Below the pieces are notes generated by a model that was not told the origin of the DNA, made no database searches, and worked only from the letters and a program-made list of their open reading frames with translations. Of a stretch of 64,000 bases of DNA, positions 1-6,888 are shown one piece after another. The stretch is from NCBI GenBank assembly GCA_949284695.1, contig CASDWJ010000029.1:89076-153075 (forward strand), given 5' to 3'. The translations under genes were made by a program, and so were the position numbers. The stretch's first letter is position 1. The number at the start of each line of letters is the position of its first letter. This DNA comes from an uncultured Christensenella sp. GTDB lineage: Bacteria; Bacillota; Clostridia; Christensenellales; UBA3700.

Positions 1-703
1 TCTTTTCTTTTGAAAGCACGGTCAGAAGCGCGAGCAATTCATCGTATCCCGCGACCGTATAATCGGGCACGGCTTTGCCGTCGTTGGTCAGTCCTTTCGG
101 ATTGAACCATATCCCGATTATGCCCGCGTTGTTCGCGCCGAGTATGTCCGAGGTCAGAGAGTCCCCGACGAGCACCGTCCTCGACTTGTCGAAATCCTTT
201 ATATGTGAAAACACGTGATCGAAAAATCCCGCGTACGGCTTTGCGCACCCGATCTGTTCGGAATAAAATTTGTCCTCGAAAAACCCGTCGATCCCCGCCG
301 TCCTCAGCCTGACTATCTGCGTAGGCTCCGTGCCGTTGGTAACGAGGAAAAGCCTGTACTTTTTGCCGATCTCTTGCAGGAACTCCACGCAGCCGTCTAT
401 CACATAGCCTTTTTCTGTCAGATGTCTGCGGTACGCCGCGCCCGCCGCGACCGGGTCTTTTCCAGCTATCGCAAATTCTTCAAACAGCATATCGAAGCGA
501 AGGCGGTCGAGGTATTCCCGCGTGATCGCACCCGTCTCGAGCAATTTCCAGCAATGCAGGTTTATCGCCACGTATCTGTCGACGATACGCTCCGTGACCG
601 GCACGGAAAATTCTTCAAGCGTCGTGACGATCGCTTCCCTCTCGCTCTTGGAAAAGTCGAGCAACGTGTCGTCTGCGTCAAGCAATACTATCAATTTTTC
701 CAT
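1..703 (-). CDS. HAD-superfamily phosphatase, YjjG-like (3' end beyond window)
   Basis: Probable cytosolic nucleotide or small-phosphate phosphatase of the haloacid dehalogenase superfamily. The frame opens at ATG 703 and stays open to the left edge (about 234 codons), so the C-terminus is missing. Visible motifs are the nucleophile motif LLDADDTLLDF (Asp9 and Asp11), motif II FLVTNGTEP near residue 118, the conserved Lys in GCAKPYAGFF near 152, and the metal-binding VGDSLTSDILGANNAG near 175. The helical cap between motifs I and II and the DADDT form fit the YjjG type (pyrimidine nucleotidase), but substrate cannot be read from sequence. There is no Shine-Dalgarno; a sigma-A promoter ends six bases before the ATG, so the mRNA is probably leaderless. 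Confidence 0.85.
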   Translation of the reverse strand, partial: MEKLIVLLDADDTLLDFSKSEREAIVTTLEEFSVPVTERIVDRYVAINLHCWKLLETGAITREYLDRLRFDMLFEEFAIAGKDPVAAGAAYRRHLTEKGYVIDGCVEFLQEIGKKYRLFLVTNGTEPTQIVRLRTAGIDGFFEDKFYSEQIGCAKPYAGFFDHVFSHIKDFDKSRTVLVGDSLTSDILGANNAGIIGIWFNPKGLTNDGKAVPDYTVAGYDELLALLTVLSKEK

Positions 704-709
704 AACAAT

Positions 710-738
710 ATAATATCACAATAATCGCTCCTGTTCAA
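710..738 (-). promoter_or_regulatory. Sigma-A promoter, leaderless geometry (HAD phosphatase)
   Basis: On the minus strand TTGAAC (733-738), a 17-bp spacer and TATTAT (710-715), followed by only six bases (704-709) before ATG 703. A start 6-7 bases after the -10 falls on or next to the start codon. Confidence 0.6.
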
Positions 739-829
739 CGCGAAAAAAGGGATTGTCGACAAAAAGCGCAAAAAAGCGGGACGGCTTTCGCCGTCCCTTG
801 ATCGGAGATTATAAGTTGTGTTGTGCAAT

Positions 830-1186
830 TCAATCAAAAGATCTCAAAAGTGCGTTTCTGCACCTCAGAGAAAGTACGCATGCGATATTCACCGCGTCGT
901 GCGTCAGAAATTTTTGTTCAAGTCCCGTCCTTTCTGCAAGCATACCCGAGCAGATATTTATAAGTCGGCTTACGGCTTCGTACTCGTCGTATCCTTTTTT
1001 CGTAACTCTGAAATACTTGCCGCTTTCTTTTGCCACATAGCCCTGCTCCCCGAGAGACAAGAGCTTTTTATAGACGCTGGCTCTTGCATAGGCGAGTTTC
1101 TGCGCAACGTCGGTCATAGTAACCTTGCCTTTCTCCTTTGCGACAGTCTCTATCGCCTGTATATACCTGTATTCCGAAGCCGTCAT
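830..1186 (-). CDS. DtxR-family winged-helix regulator with degenerate metal sites
   Basis: DNA-binding regulator of 118 aa. Residues 1-65 form a DtxR/MntR-like winged helix (VTMTDVAQKLAYARASVYKK as the HTH), and the rest resembles a shortened dimerisation domain. Ligands typical of the family appear missing: the first helix reads EYRYIQ where MntR has D-x-x-E, no His corresponds to MntR His77, and the segment that normally reads DxxxxEH is HDAVNIACVLS. It may therefore bind DNA without metal control or use other ligands (inference). GGAGG precedes the ATG. A strong promoter flanked by two identical dyads lies directly upstream, suggesting autoregulation or control by the intact DtxR-type protein encoded at 1524-1892. 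Confidence 0.7.
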   Translation of the reverse strand: MTASEYRYIQAIETVAKEKGKVTMTDVAQKLAYARASVYKKLLSLGEQGYVAKESGKYFRVTKKGYDEYEAVSRLINICSGMLAERTGLEQKFLTHDAVNIACVLSLRCRNALLRSFD

Positions 1187-1234
1187 GGTCGTGCCTCCGC
1201 CGTCGCCGTCGTATTAACGGGTACTTTTTGATAC

Positions 1235-1252
1235 GGTTAGCAACTGCTAACC
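1235..1252. promoter_or_regulatory. DtxR-type operator, copy 1
   Basis: Perfect dyad GGTTAGC-AACT-GCTAACC located in the 5' leader of the regulator at 830-1186. The half-site TTAGC/GCTAA resembles DtxR/IdeR boxes. The same GTTAGC-N4-GCTAAC occurs again at 1328-1343. Confidence 0.65.
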
Positions 1253-1295
1253 TGTACCGTAAAAATTAACGCGGTTTTACCTCGTTTACGCCGTT

Positions 1296-1324
1296 ATTAT
1301 ACATCGGATACTTGTTGTTGTCAA
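1296..1324 (-). promoter_or_regulatory. Consensus sigma-A promoter for the 830-1186 regulator
   Basis: Minus strand TTGACA (1319-1324), 17-bp spacer, TATAAT (1296-1301): exact consensus. One dyad abuts the -35 on its upstream side and the other lies about 40 bp into the transcript. Confidence 0.85.
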
Positions 1325-1326
1325 AT

Positions 1327-1344
1327 GGTTAGCATAGGCTAACT
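1327..1344. promoter_or_regulatory. DtxR-type operator, copy 2
   Basis: Dyad GTTAGC-ATAG-GCTAAC (1328-1343) two bases upstream of the -35 hexamer. Its centre is 92 bp from the centre of copy 1. Same half-sites and spacing as copy 1. Confidence 0.65.
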
Positions 1345-1471
1345 ATAATATTTTCAATACAGACAAGCATGTGTTTTCGCAAGTACTGACAGCGACGGCG
1401 GCGGCAAAGCGCGTTTTGCGCGGCAGGCGCTTTTTGTTGAGCCGCTCTGAAAAAAGGCGTTTGCCGTCAAC

Positions 1472-1493
1472 AAAAAAGGCGGCTTTCGCCGCT
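1472..1493 (-). terminator. Intrinsic terminator of the DtxR-type gene at 1524-1892
   Basis: Read on the minus strand: GCGGC-GAAA-GCCGC followed by CTTTTTTG, about 30 bp beyond the stop codon. Confidence 0.75.
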
Positions 1494-1523
1494 TGTCTTT
1501 ACGATATTTTTGCCCTTGACCGT

Positions 1524-1892
1524 TCAGCTCTTTTTGAGATAATTTTTCATCGCGCCGAAACTCTCGTCGCTGATGATATGCTCTATCCTGCACGCGTCGT
1601 TTTCTGCGGTCTCCTCGTTGACTCCGAGGACTTTTACCAAAAAGCTCTGTATTATCCTGTGTTTTTCGTAGACGGAATTTGCCTTTTCGAGACCCGCGGC
1701 GGTAAGTTCTATATACCCGCTTTCATCGACAGTCAGGTATCCCGCCTTTTTCAGCAGAGCGACCGCTCGCGATATGCTGGGTTTGGAATAGTTCAGCTCC
1801 ACGGCAAGATCGATAGAACGCACGTTGCCCTGTCTGTTTTTCAGCCTCAAAATAGTCTCGAGGTAGTTTTCGCCCGATTCCTGAATTTTCAT
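1524..1892 (-). CDS. DtxR/MntR-family metal-dependent repressor
   Basis: 122-aa metalloregulator. An N-terminal winged helix (NVRSIDLAVELNYSKPSISR as HTH) is followed by a dimerisation/metal domain retaining typical ligands: NYLETI near residue 11, the His of YEKHRIIQSF near 78, and NDACRIEHIIS near 100, the family's hallmark Cys/Glu/His motif. There is no SH3-like third domain, as in MntR. Expected role: Fe or Mn homeostasis. GTGAGGA precedes the ATG, a promoter lies just upstream and a terminator follows. No GTTAGC dyad is visible in its own promoter, whereas the neighbouring DtxR-like gene has two, so this protein is a candidate for binding those sites. Confidence 0.85.
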   Translation of the reverse strand: MKIQESGENYLETILRLKNRQGNVRSIDLAVELNYSKPSISRAVALLKKAGYLTVDESGYIELTAAGLEKANSVYEKHRIIQSFLVKVLGVNEETAENDACRIEHIISDESFGAMKNYLKKS

Positions 1893-1919
1893 ATCCTCAC
1901 CGTCCTGTGGTATACGACT

Positions 1920-1948
1920 ATTTTAACATCACGGCAAGGTTTTGACAA
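1920..1948 (-). promoter_or_regulatory. Sigma-A promoter of the DtxR/MntR gene
   Basis: Minus strand TTGTCA (1943-1948), 17-bp spacer, TAAAAT (1920-1925). Confidence 0.65.
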
Positions 1949-2388
1949 GCGATTGACTGATGGCGCAGAACACTGCTTCATGAAAGTTTTTCGTCAGGCA
2001 TTGACACTTAAAAACTTGCACTTGCATTATCCGCATAATATTTTTAGCGCAACGTCTCCCTCGTCCTGACCGATGTCGACCGCGCTCGGGTTTATTGTAT
2101 ACGCGCTCACGCCTTATCGTAATTGCGGAATATAGATCTCTGTTCATCCGGGCAGTACGCGACGGGACAGGACTCACCTTGCCTGAATGCGGCGATCCTG
2201 CCGATTTCGTCCGGAACTTCCCGCCGCTCGTCAAAAAACTTTTCGCCCGCATTACGACCCCTTCGCCGTGCGCGACGAGCGACGCGGACAAACCACGTTA
2301 AGTCACGCAGAAAGCCCTGTTTTGTCCTTTATTTTTTGCGCTTACCGTGACTTTGTCACACAGCGGCGCGAATTGACGGTTTTGCATA
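1949..2388. other. Long intergenic stretch, mostly without a gene
   Basis: About 440 bp between divergent genes. Apart from the possible gene remnant at 2107-2290, I see no supported ORF, RNA structure or repeat here. Confidence 0.5.
2107..2290 (-). pseudogene. Possible frameshifted gene remnant, unknown family
   Basis: Read leftward, one frame from about 2241 to the TGA at 2107-2109 gives a protein-like tail of 44 residues, containing EVPDEIGRIAAF and GESCPVAYCPDEQRSIF. Upstream, a second frame reads SLVAHGEGVVMRAK and would join it if one extra A were present in the AAAAGTTTTTT run near 2240. No good start or ribosome-binding site is present. I do not recognise the family. It may be a decayed gene or chance. 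Confidence 0.3.
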
Positions 2389-2417
2389 TTGACAACGCTG
2401 TTTTCTTATTTTATAAT
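2389..2417 (+). promoter_or_regulatory. Consensus sigma-A promoter of rbr
   Basis: TTGACA (2389-2394), 17-bp spacer, TATAAT (2412-2417). No clear PerR dyad overlaps it. Confidence 0.85.
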
Positions 2418-2461
2418 AGTGCTGAGCTCGGATACGGGCAATGCAAAAAGGAGATAAAACA

Positions 2462-2998
2462 ATGGATATCAAAGGCACGAAAACAGAAAGCAATCTGATG
2501 ACCGCTTTCGCGGGAGAATCGCAGGCAAGAAACAAATACACCTATTACGCTTCCAAGGCGAAGAAAGACGGCTACGTCCAGATAGCGAATCTTTTCGAAG
2601 AAACGGCGAACAACGAAAAGGAACACGCGAAGATATGGTTCAAACTGCTCCACGGCGGCATTCCTTCCACCATCGAAAACCTCGCGGACGCGGCGGCGGG
2701 CGAAATGTATGAATGGACGGATATGTACGCCACGTTTGCAAAAGAGGCGCGCGAAGAAGGCTTCGAGGACATCGCGAAACTTTTTGAAGGCGTTGCGGCG
2801 ATAGAAAAAGAACACGAGGAGAGATACCGCGCTCTGCTCGCCAATATCGAAAAGGGCGAAGTGTTCAAAAAGGCGGGCGAGAACGAGTGGATCTGCAACA
2901 ACTGCGGACATATCCACGTGGGCAAAGAAGCGCCCGAAGTCTGCCCCGTATGCGCGCATCCGCAGGCATACTTCCAGCTGAGAAGCAAAAACTATTGA
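2462..2998 (+). CDS. rbr: Rubrerythrin
   Basis: Cytosolic non-heme di-iron peroxidase that reduces hydrogen peroxide using rubredoxin-delivered electrons. 178 aa from ATG 2462; this start is chosen because GGAG (2450-2453) sits just upstream, whereas the earlier in-frame ATG at 2441 would put that site inside the gene. The four-helix ferritin-like domain carries E19 (AGESQA), the EKEH near residues 53-56 and the second EKEH near 127-130. The C-terminal rubredoxin domain has CNNC (about 146) and CPVC (about 161). A single base separates its stop from the downstream flavin reductase-rubredoxin gene, so the two are co-transcribed and probably work as electron donor and peroxidase. Confidence 0.97.
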   Translation: MDIKGTKTESNLMTAFAGESQARNKYTYYASKAKKDGYVQIANLFEETANNEKEHAKIWFKLLHGGIPSTIENLADAAAGEMYEWTDMYATFAKEAREEGFEDIAKLFEGVAAIEKEHEERYRALLANIEKGEVFKKAGENEWICNNCGHIHVGKEAPEVCPVCAHPQAYFQLRSKNY

Positions 2999-2999
2999 T

Positions 3000-3632
3000 A
3001 TGAACAATTCGGCTTTCCGCGCGCTGAGCTACGGCGTGTATATATTGAGCACATGGGACAACGGCAGACCTACGGGATGCACGGTCAACAGCGTCATGCA
3101 GATAACCTCCTCCCCCGCCACGGTCGCCGTCAGCGTCAACAAGAACAACTACACCCACGACTGCATTTCGCAAAGCGGAATGTTTGCCGTCAGCGTTCTG
3201 CACGAGCAGAGCGACCCGTCGATAATCGGGACGTTCGGCTTCTCGTCGGGCAGGGATACGGACAAATTCGACAATGTGAAATACTCCGTCAAAGGCATGA
3301 TGCCCATAGTCGACAACGCGGCGGCATATATAGTATGTTCGGTGGAAAAAACGCTTGAAACAGACACGCACACGGTATTTTTGGGAAAAGTTACGGACGC
3401 GGACACGCTTGAGAACAAGCCGCCGATGACCTATGCGTACTACCACAACGTGGTCAAAGGCAAGACAGCGAAAAACGCGCCGACCTATATCGAAGAAAAA
3501 CAAGAGGCGGGCAAATGGGTCTGCTCTGTCTGCGGGTACGTCTACGACGGCGAAACGCCCTTTGAAGAGCTTCCCGAAGACTTCAGATGCCCCGTATGCA
3601 AACAGCCGAAATCCGCATTCGTGAAAAAATGA
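3000..3632 (+). CDS. Flavin reductase-rubredoxin fusion (Hrb-like)
   Basis: 210-aa fusion. Residues 1-150 are a flavoredoxin/flavin reductase-like FMN-binding domain ([19 protein letters not shown] at the N-terminus, a typical start of this family), and residues 165-208 are a rubredoxin with [10 protein letters not shown] and CPVC. Such high-molecular-weight rubredoxins carry electrons from NAD(P)H or F420-type donors to rubrerythrins or flavodiiron proteins. The ATG lies one base after the rbr stop and lacks a strong ribosome-binding site, so translational coupling is likely. A strong terminator follows. Partner assignment is inferred from adjacency. Confidence 0.92.
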   Translation: MNNSAFRALSYGVYILSTWDNGRPTGCTVNSVMQITSSPATVAVSVNKNNYTHDCISQSGMFAVSVLHEQSDPSIIGTFGFSSGRDTDKFDNVKYSVKGMMPIVDNAAAYIVCSVEKTLETDTHTVFLGKVTDADTLENKPPMTYAYYHNVVKGKTAKNAPTYIEEKQEAGKWVCSVCGYVYDGETPFEELPEDFRCPVCKQPKSAFVKK

Positions 3633-3654
3633 CGGTTTATTGATTTTGACAACG

Positions 3655-3685
3655 CGCCGCTTTCATTCGTGAAAGCGGCGTTTTT
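3655..3685 (+). terminator. Intrinsic terminator of the rbr operon
   Basis: GCCGCTTTC-ATTCGT-GAAAGCGGC followed by GTTTTTC. Confidence 0.92.
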
Positions 3686-3778
3686 CTTTCACGTCACAGC
3701 TTCGCCCACTATGGACGATCTGTGGATCTTGCTCCTTTCTGCCTTTCAAAAAATCCATATTTTGCCCCTCTCTTTTAT

Positions 3779-3807
3779 TTGACTGTTTTTGCGCGCGGTA
3801 ATATAAT
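3779..3807 (+). promoter_or_regulatory. Sigma-A promoter of the AEC transporter
   Basis: TTGACT (3779-3784), 17-bp spacer, TATAAT (3802-3807). Confidence 0.8.
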
Positions 3808-3865
3808 ACCTTTGGTCAAAAAGGAGAAGCGCGCCGCACTGCGAGTCTGGCGCAAAGAGGATAAT

Positions 3866-4813
3866 ATGGAGTTTTTCATCACAACGCTGATCGCGGTCGC
3901 AACAATGCTTGTATATGCCGTGCCCGGCTTTATTTCCGTAAAGGCAAAACTGATAAAGCCTGAGAGCATATCTTCGTTTGCCGTCATACTGATGTATGTG
4001 TGCAGTCCGTGCCTGACCGTCTACTCGGTCAACGCGGTGCCCGAATATACCAAAGAACTGATCATTCAGATAATCGGGTTTTTCTTCATCTCGATGGCGG
4101 CGCAGGCGATAATGCTCGGGCTTGCCTTTCTCATTCTTCGCAAGAAATATGACGACGTCAAATACCGCGTGTACAACGTGGCGACCAGCTTCGGCAACTG
4201 CGCGTTCATGGGCGTGCCTCTTTTGCAGGCGATCTTCCCCGACAACCCCAACGTGACGATACTCTCCGTCTCCTACCTTCTCGGCATGAACATCTTCGGC
4301 TGGACGATAGCTTCCGCGATGATAACGCGCGACAAGAAGTATATCAAGCCGTGGAAGGCGATCGTCAACCCCGCCGCGATAGCGATGATAATCTGCCTGC
4401 CCCTTTTCTTCACGACCTGGAGACTGCCCGAAAAGGTAGCCGATATCTTCACCCTGATGGGCAAGATGTCAACGCCGATGTGTATGCTGATCATGGGTAT
4501 GCGCCTTGCGACCGTCAAGCCGAAGTCTCTTTTCTGCACCCCGTCGCAGTACGTCATTGTATTCGTCAAACAGATGATCTTCCCGTTCATCGGCATGCTT
4601 CTGATATGGTTCCTGCCATTTGAACAGTACGTCAAATATTCTATGTTCATTCTCTGCGCGGCGCCCGTCGCCAGCGTCGTCCTCAACTTTGCCGAAATGC
4701 TCGGCGAAGGTCAGGAAAACGCCGCCAACCTCGTCCTTCTCGGCACCGTTTTCAGCGTGGCGACGCTCCCCGTAATGACTCTTATCTTGCAGGCGATAGG
4801 CGGCGCGGCATGA
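3866..4813 (+). CDS. AEC-family (auxin efflux carrier-like) permease
   Basis: Membrane transporter of 315 aa, the usual length for bacterial AEC proteins, with about ten hydrophobic segments split into two halves by a charged loop around residues 175-190. The ATG at 3866 is preferred over an upstream in-frame start because AGAGG (3856-3860) precedes it and the hydrophobic N-terminus MEFFITTLIAVATMLVYAVP begins there. The half-motif ATSFGNCAFMGVPLLQAIF is typical of the family, with a related NFAEMLGEGQENAA segment near the C-terminus. Bacterial members export or exchange organic acids such as malate; substrate here is unknown. It is monocistronic and converges on the AT-rich membrane-protein gene across a shared terminator. 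Confidence 0.88.
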   Translation: MEFFITTLIAVATMLVYAVPGFISVKAKLIKPESISSFAVILMYVCSPCLTVYSVNAVPEYTKELIIQIIGFFFISMAAQAIMLGLAFLILRKKYDDVKYRVYNVATSFGNCAFMGVPLLQAIFPDNPNVTILSVSYLLGMNIFGWTIASAMITRDKKYIKPWKAIVNPAAIAMIICLPLFFTTWRLPEKVADIFTLMGKMSTPMCMLIMGMRLATVKPKSLFCTPSQYVIVFVKQMIFPFIGMLLIWFLPFEQYVKYSMFILCAAPVASVVLNFAEMLGEGQENAANLVLLGTVFSVATLPVMTLILQAIGGAA

Positions 4814-4857
4814 TTTTTTTTGCCGCTTAGGCGCGCGTTTTATAATACGCCCGAATA

Positions 4858-4893
4858 AAAAACGGACCCGAGCATTTCGCCCGAGTCCGTTTG
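4858..4893. terminator. Bidirectional terminator between convergent genes
   Basis: Imperfect stem GGACTCGGGC...CTCGGGTCC with T runs on both sides (TTTTTT on the minus strand, TTTGTTTTC on the plus strand), serving the genes at 3866-4813 (+) and 4897-6336 (-). Confidence 0.75.
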
Positions 4894-4926
4894 TTTTCAA
4901 CAGCCGCCCCTTGTATTATCCGCGTT
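4894..4926. repeat. 33-bp segment shared with 6856-6888 (copy 1)
   Basis: Identical to 6856-6888 at 31 of 33 positions. Here it encodes the last residues (ADNTRGGC) and stop of the 4897-6336 gene; in copy 2 the same DNA lies at the 3' end of the paralogous gene in another frame. Confidence 0.85.
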
Positions 4927-6336
4927 TTTTTGTATATAAGCTTCAACGCAATCGACATCGAAATATATTGTATCATATGAGAAACTTCCGTCATGATAAC
5001 TTGCTTTATATATTATTTTTACTACGTTGTCATTCATATAGTATGTTTTGACAACTTCTAATTTTTTCAATGTCCTTGTCGTTTCTTCCTCAGCAAGCCC
5101 GGCATTATATACTGTGCAATAATATGAAATTACTTCATCCATAGCATGACTTTCATTGTCTGCTTTATTGGAACCAGTATTATCAAAAACCACCCTTATA
5201 TGTTTATATTCGCTGTTTTTTGCTCTTTCTCTGAGTTTTTCGACAAGTTCCTCAATTTCGTTTATTTTATCTGTCAACCTATCAAACTTATACCCCGATT
5301 CAAGAGCGCTCTCCATCTCTTGTTCAATAATTTCGTTTTCTTTTTCGATAAGAACGTCGATGATGTTTTGAAAAACATATTTTTCGCCTATATAATAATC
5401 ATAATATTCTTCGTCACCGTCACAGTTTTCAGGCAAACCGAATTGTTTCTGTACTTCCGATCTGCTGGCAAAACTTCCGACAACGGCATAATCATTCAGC
5501 AAATCAGTAGTCAATGCGTTAAATACCAGAACACTGGAAAATATGAAAACCAACAAGGCTGAAAAATACGCCGAAGTTTTACTTCCTTTAAACTTTTTAA
5601 CATTATTTTTTATTACATTATGATTCCCGTTCTCCTCATTTTCCTGTTTGTTTTTGCCTTTTGCCGAGCAAAATTCCTTATACAATACTCTGTCGATCAC
5701 TATTCTTCCCGCAAGTATAATTGCATCTAAAATACATACTACAAGCAAAATTATACTCGATGCGTCCGCCTGTCCGAGATATTTATCGGGCAGGCTTATC
5801 AGTATGATATCCACTATAAACGTAAGCGTTATCAGGATGACGTCAATCACGTACGTTTTTATATTACCCCTTTCAAACCCCTTGTCGGCACTTACTGATA
5901 ATACCCTCGACAGAGAATAAAACACTCCTGTTGCAAATAAACACAGCAATAAAAAGCACGAAACCGTCAAAGCAACAGACACCTCGACAGAAAACGCATT
6001 TTCAAAACCGTTACCAAATACGTTGTATCCGGCGTGCCTCATTACCGGAGAACACAAAACTATAAACGTAAATAGCGACAATATCACAATCGAAGCAGCA
6101 GGGATCATTCCGCTGTATTTAAATAAAAAGCTGCGCAAGTGTTTAAATAATATTGTAACAACGTCAACGTCACTTTTTGTTGTTTCGATTGCGTTATTTT
6201 CAATTTCGCCACTTTCTTCTATGACAACTTGTTTACTGAATTTACAAACAATGCTTTCATCGTCTTTTTCATCTGAATAACCGTGTACGTTGCGCTCCTT
6301 ATCCTCGTGTACTTTTCCGCATTTCTTGTCAATCAT
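4897..6336 (-). CDS. AT-rich polytopic membrane protein, paralogue of 6878-9430
   Basis: 479 aa, no recognised family. Residues 1-70 are charged and probably cytosolic; about five hydrophobic segments lie between residues 75 and 285 (for example AASIVILSLFTFIVLCSPV and FIVDIILISL); the remaining 190 residues are soluble, with a coiled-coil-like Glu/Lys-rich stretch near 335-385. It matches the central part of the 856-codon neighbour: LCSPVMRHAGYNVFGNGFENAF versus LISPVMLHGGLNLSGNGYENAF, and EVQKQFGLPE versus DVLRQFGEPD, a segment reminiscent of BamE/SmpA-like extracytoplasmic domains. It lacks that neighbour's zinc ribbons and leucine-rich repeats. The gene is clearly AT-richer than flanking genes, suggesting a foreign origin. 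GGAGG precedes the ATG. Function unknown. Confidence 0.8.
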   Translation of the reverse strand: MIDKKCGKVHEDKERNVHGYSDEKDDESIVCKFSKQVVIEESGEIENNAIETTKSDVDVVTILFKHLRSFLFKYSGMIPAASIVILSLFTFIVLCSPVMRHAGYNVFGNGFENAFSVEVSVALTVSCFLLLCLFATGVFYSLSRVLSVSADKGFERGNIKTYVIDVILITLTFIVDIILISLPDKYLGQADASSIILLVVCILDAIILAGRIVIDRVLYKEFCSAKGKNKQENEENGNHNVIKNNVKKFKGSKTSAYFSALLVFIFSSVLVFNALTTDLLNDYAVVGSFASRSEVQKQFGLPENCDGDEEYYDYYIGEKYVFQNIIDVLIEKENEIIEQEMESALESGYKFDRLTDKINEIEELVEKLRERAKNSEYKHIRVVFDNTGSNKADNESHAMDEVISYYCTVYNAGLAEEETTRTLKKLEVVKTYYMNDNVVKIIYKASYHDGSFSYDTIYFDVDCVEAYIQKNADNTRGGC

Positions 6337-6349
6337 AAAATCCTCCTTT

Positions 6350-6378
6350 CATATAATCAAATTGCATTATTCTGTCAA
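6350..6378 (-). promoter_or_regulatory. Possible promoter of the AT-rich membrane protein
   Basis: Minus strand TTGACA (6373-6378), 17-bp spacer, TATATG (6350-6355). It lies so close to the ATG that the transcript would begin near the GGAGG, so the real start may be elsewhere in this AT-rich stretch. Confidence 0.4.
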
Positions 6379-6424
6379 TTAACCATACTAAATGAACAAT
6401 ATGTTTAATCATATCTTTAATTAT

Positions 6425-6461
6425 AGATTAATATTTTTAATCTTGCAAGTCCTTAGATTAA
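6425..6461. promoter_or_regulatory. Dyad plus third half-site, likely XRE operator
   Basis: AGATTAA-TATTT-TTAATCT (6425-6443) is a perfect 7-bp inverted repeat. A third AGATTAA follows at 6455-6461. They lie between the divergent genes at 4897-6336 and 6507-6830, where an autoregulating XRE repressor would bind. Confidence 0.55.
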
Positions 6462-6506
6462 GTTTCTTATACAATTTTAATAATAAATCTAAAGGAGTTA
6501 ATCAAT

Positions 6507-6830
6507 ATGAACAGATTGTTTGAATTGAGAACGGAAGCCAATCTCTCGCAACGCGCAATTGCTAAAATGCTGAACATCAGTCAGGGCACGTACAACAACT
6601 GGGAAAATTCAAACACGCAACCGTCGATCGAACAACTCGTTCAACTGTCGCACTTTTTTAAAGTATCTATAGATTATATCGTTTGCAATTCCGACGACTT
6701 GGGTTTTGTCGATACAACAGAATGCCTTACAGACGAACAAAAGACCCTTCTCAGACTTTTTGATCGTCTCGACGGCGACGGCAAAACCGCTCTGCTCGAT
6801 TTCCTCGACAAAGTTTTGAAAAAATCATAA
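6507..6830 (+). CDS. XRE-family HTH regulator
   Basis: 107-aa cytosolic regulator. Residues 1-60 are a lambda-repressor-like HTH (LRTEANLSQRAIAKMLNISQ ... WENSNTQPSIEQLVQLSHFF, then VSIDYIV), and the C-terminal third is acidic with an amphipathic helix (TLLRLFDRLDGDGKTALLDF). AAAGGAG precedes the ATG. It is transcribed divergently from the AT-rich membrane protein across an intergenic region with AGATTAA/TTAATCT dyads, and it converges on the zinc-ribbon/LRR paralogue. That position between two paralogues suggests it controls one or both (inference). Its own promoter is not a good consensus match. Confidence 0.88.
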   Translation: MNRLFELRTEANLSQRAIAKMLNISQGTYNNWENSNTQPSIEQLVQLSHFFKVSIDYIVCNSDDLGFVDTTECLTDEQKTLLRLFDRLDGDGKTALLDFLDKVLKKS

Positions 6831-6859
6831 CCATCAGCCGTGCTGGTGGTTATGATTTT
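6821..6859. terminator. Bidirectional terminator
   Basis: Perfect 13-bp stem AAAATCATAACCA / TGGTTATGATTTT with an inner CAGC/GCTG extension, between the convergent XRE gene and the LRR membrane-protein gene. Confidence 0.88.
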
Positions 6860-6888
6860 CAACAGCCGCCCGTTATATTATCCGCGTT
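6856..6888. repeat. 33-bp segment shared with 4894-4926 (copy 2)
   Basis: 31 of 33 positions match copy 1. The stop codon of the 6878-9430 gene (TAA at 6878-6880) lies inside it, because the segment is read here in a different frame from copy 1. Confidence 0.85.

Noticed and set aside
1371..2069. 232-codon plus-strand open frame
   Set aside because: Antisense to the DtxR/MntR gene and its terminator; no domain.
2441..2461. Upstream ATG as start of rubrerythrin
   Set aside because: GGAG lies between it and ATG 2462, and the family begins near the MDIKGTKTE segment.
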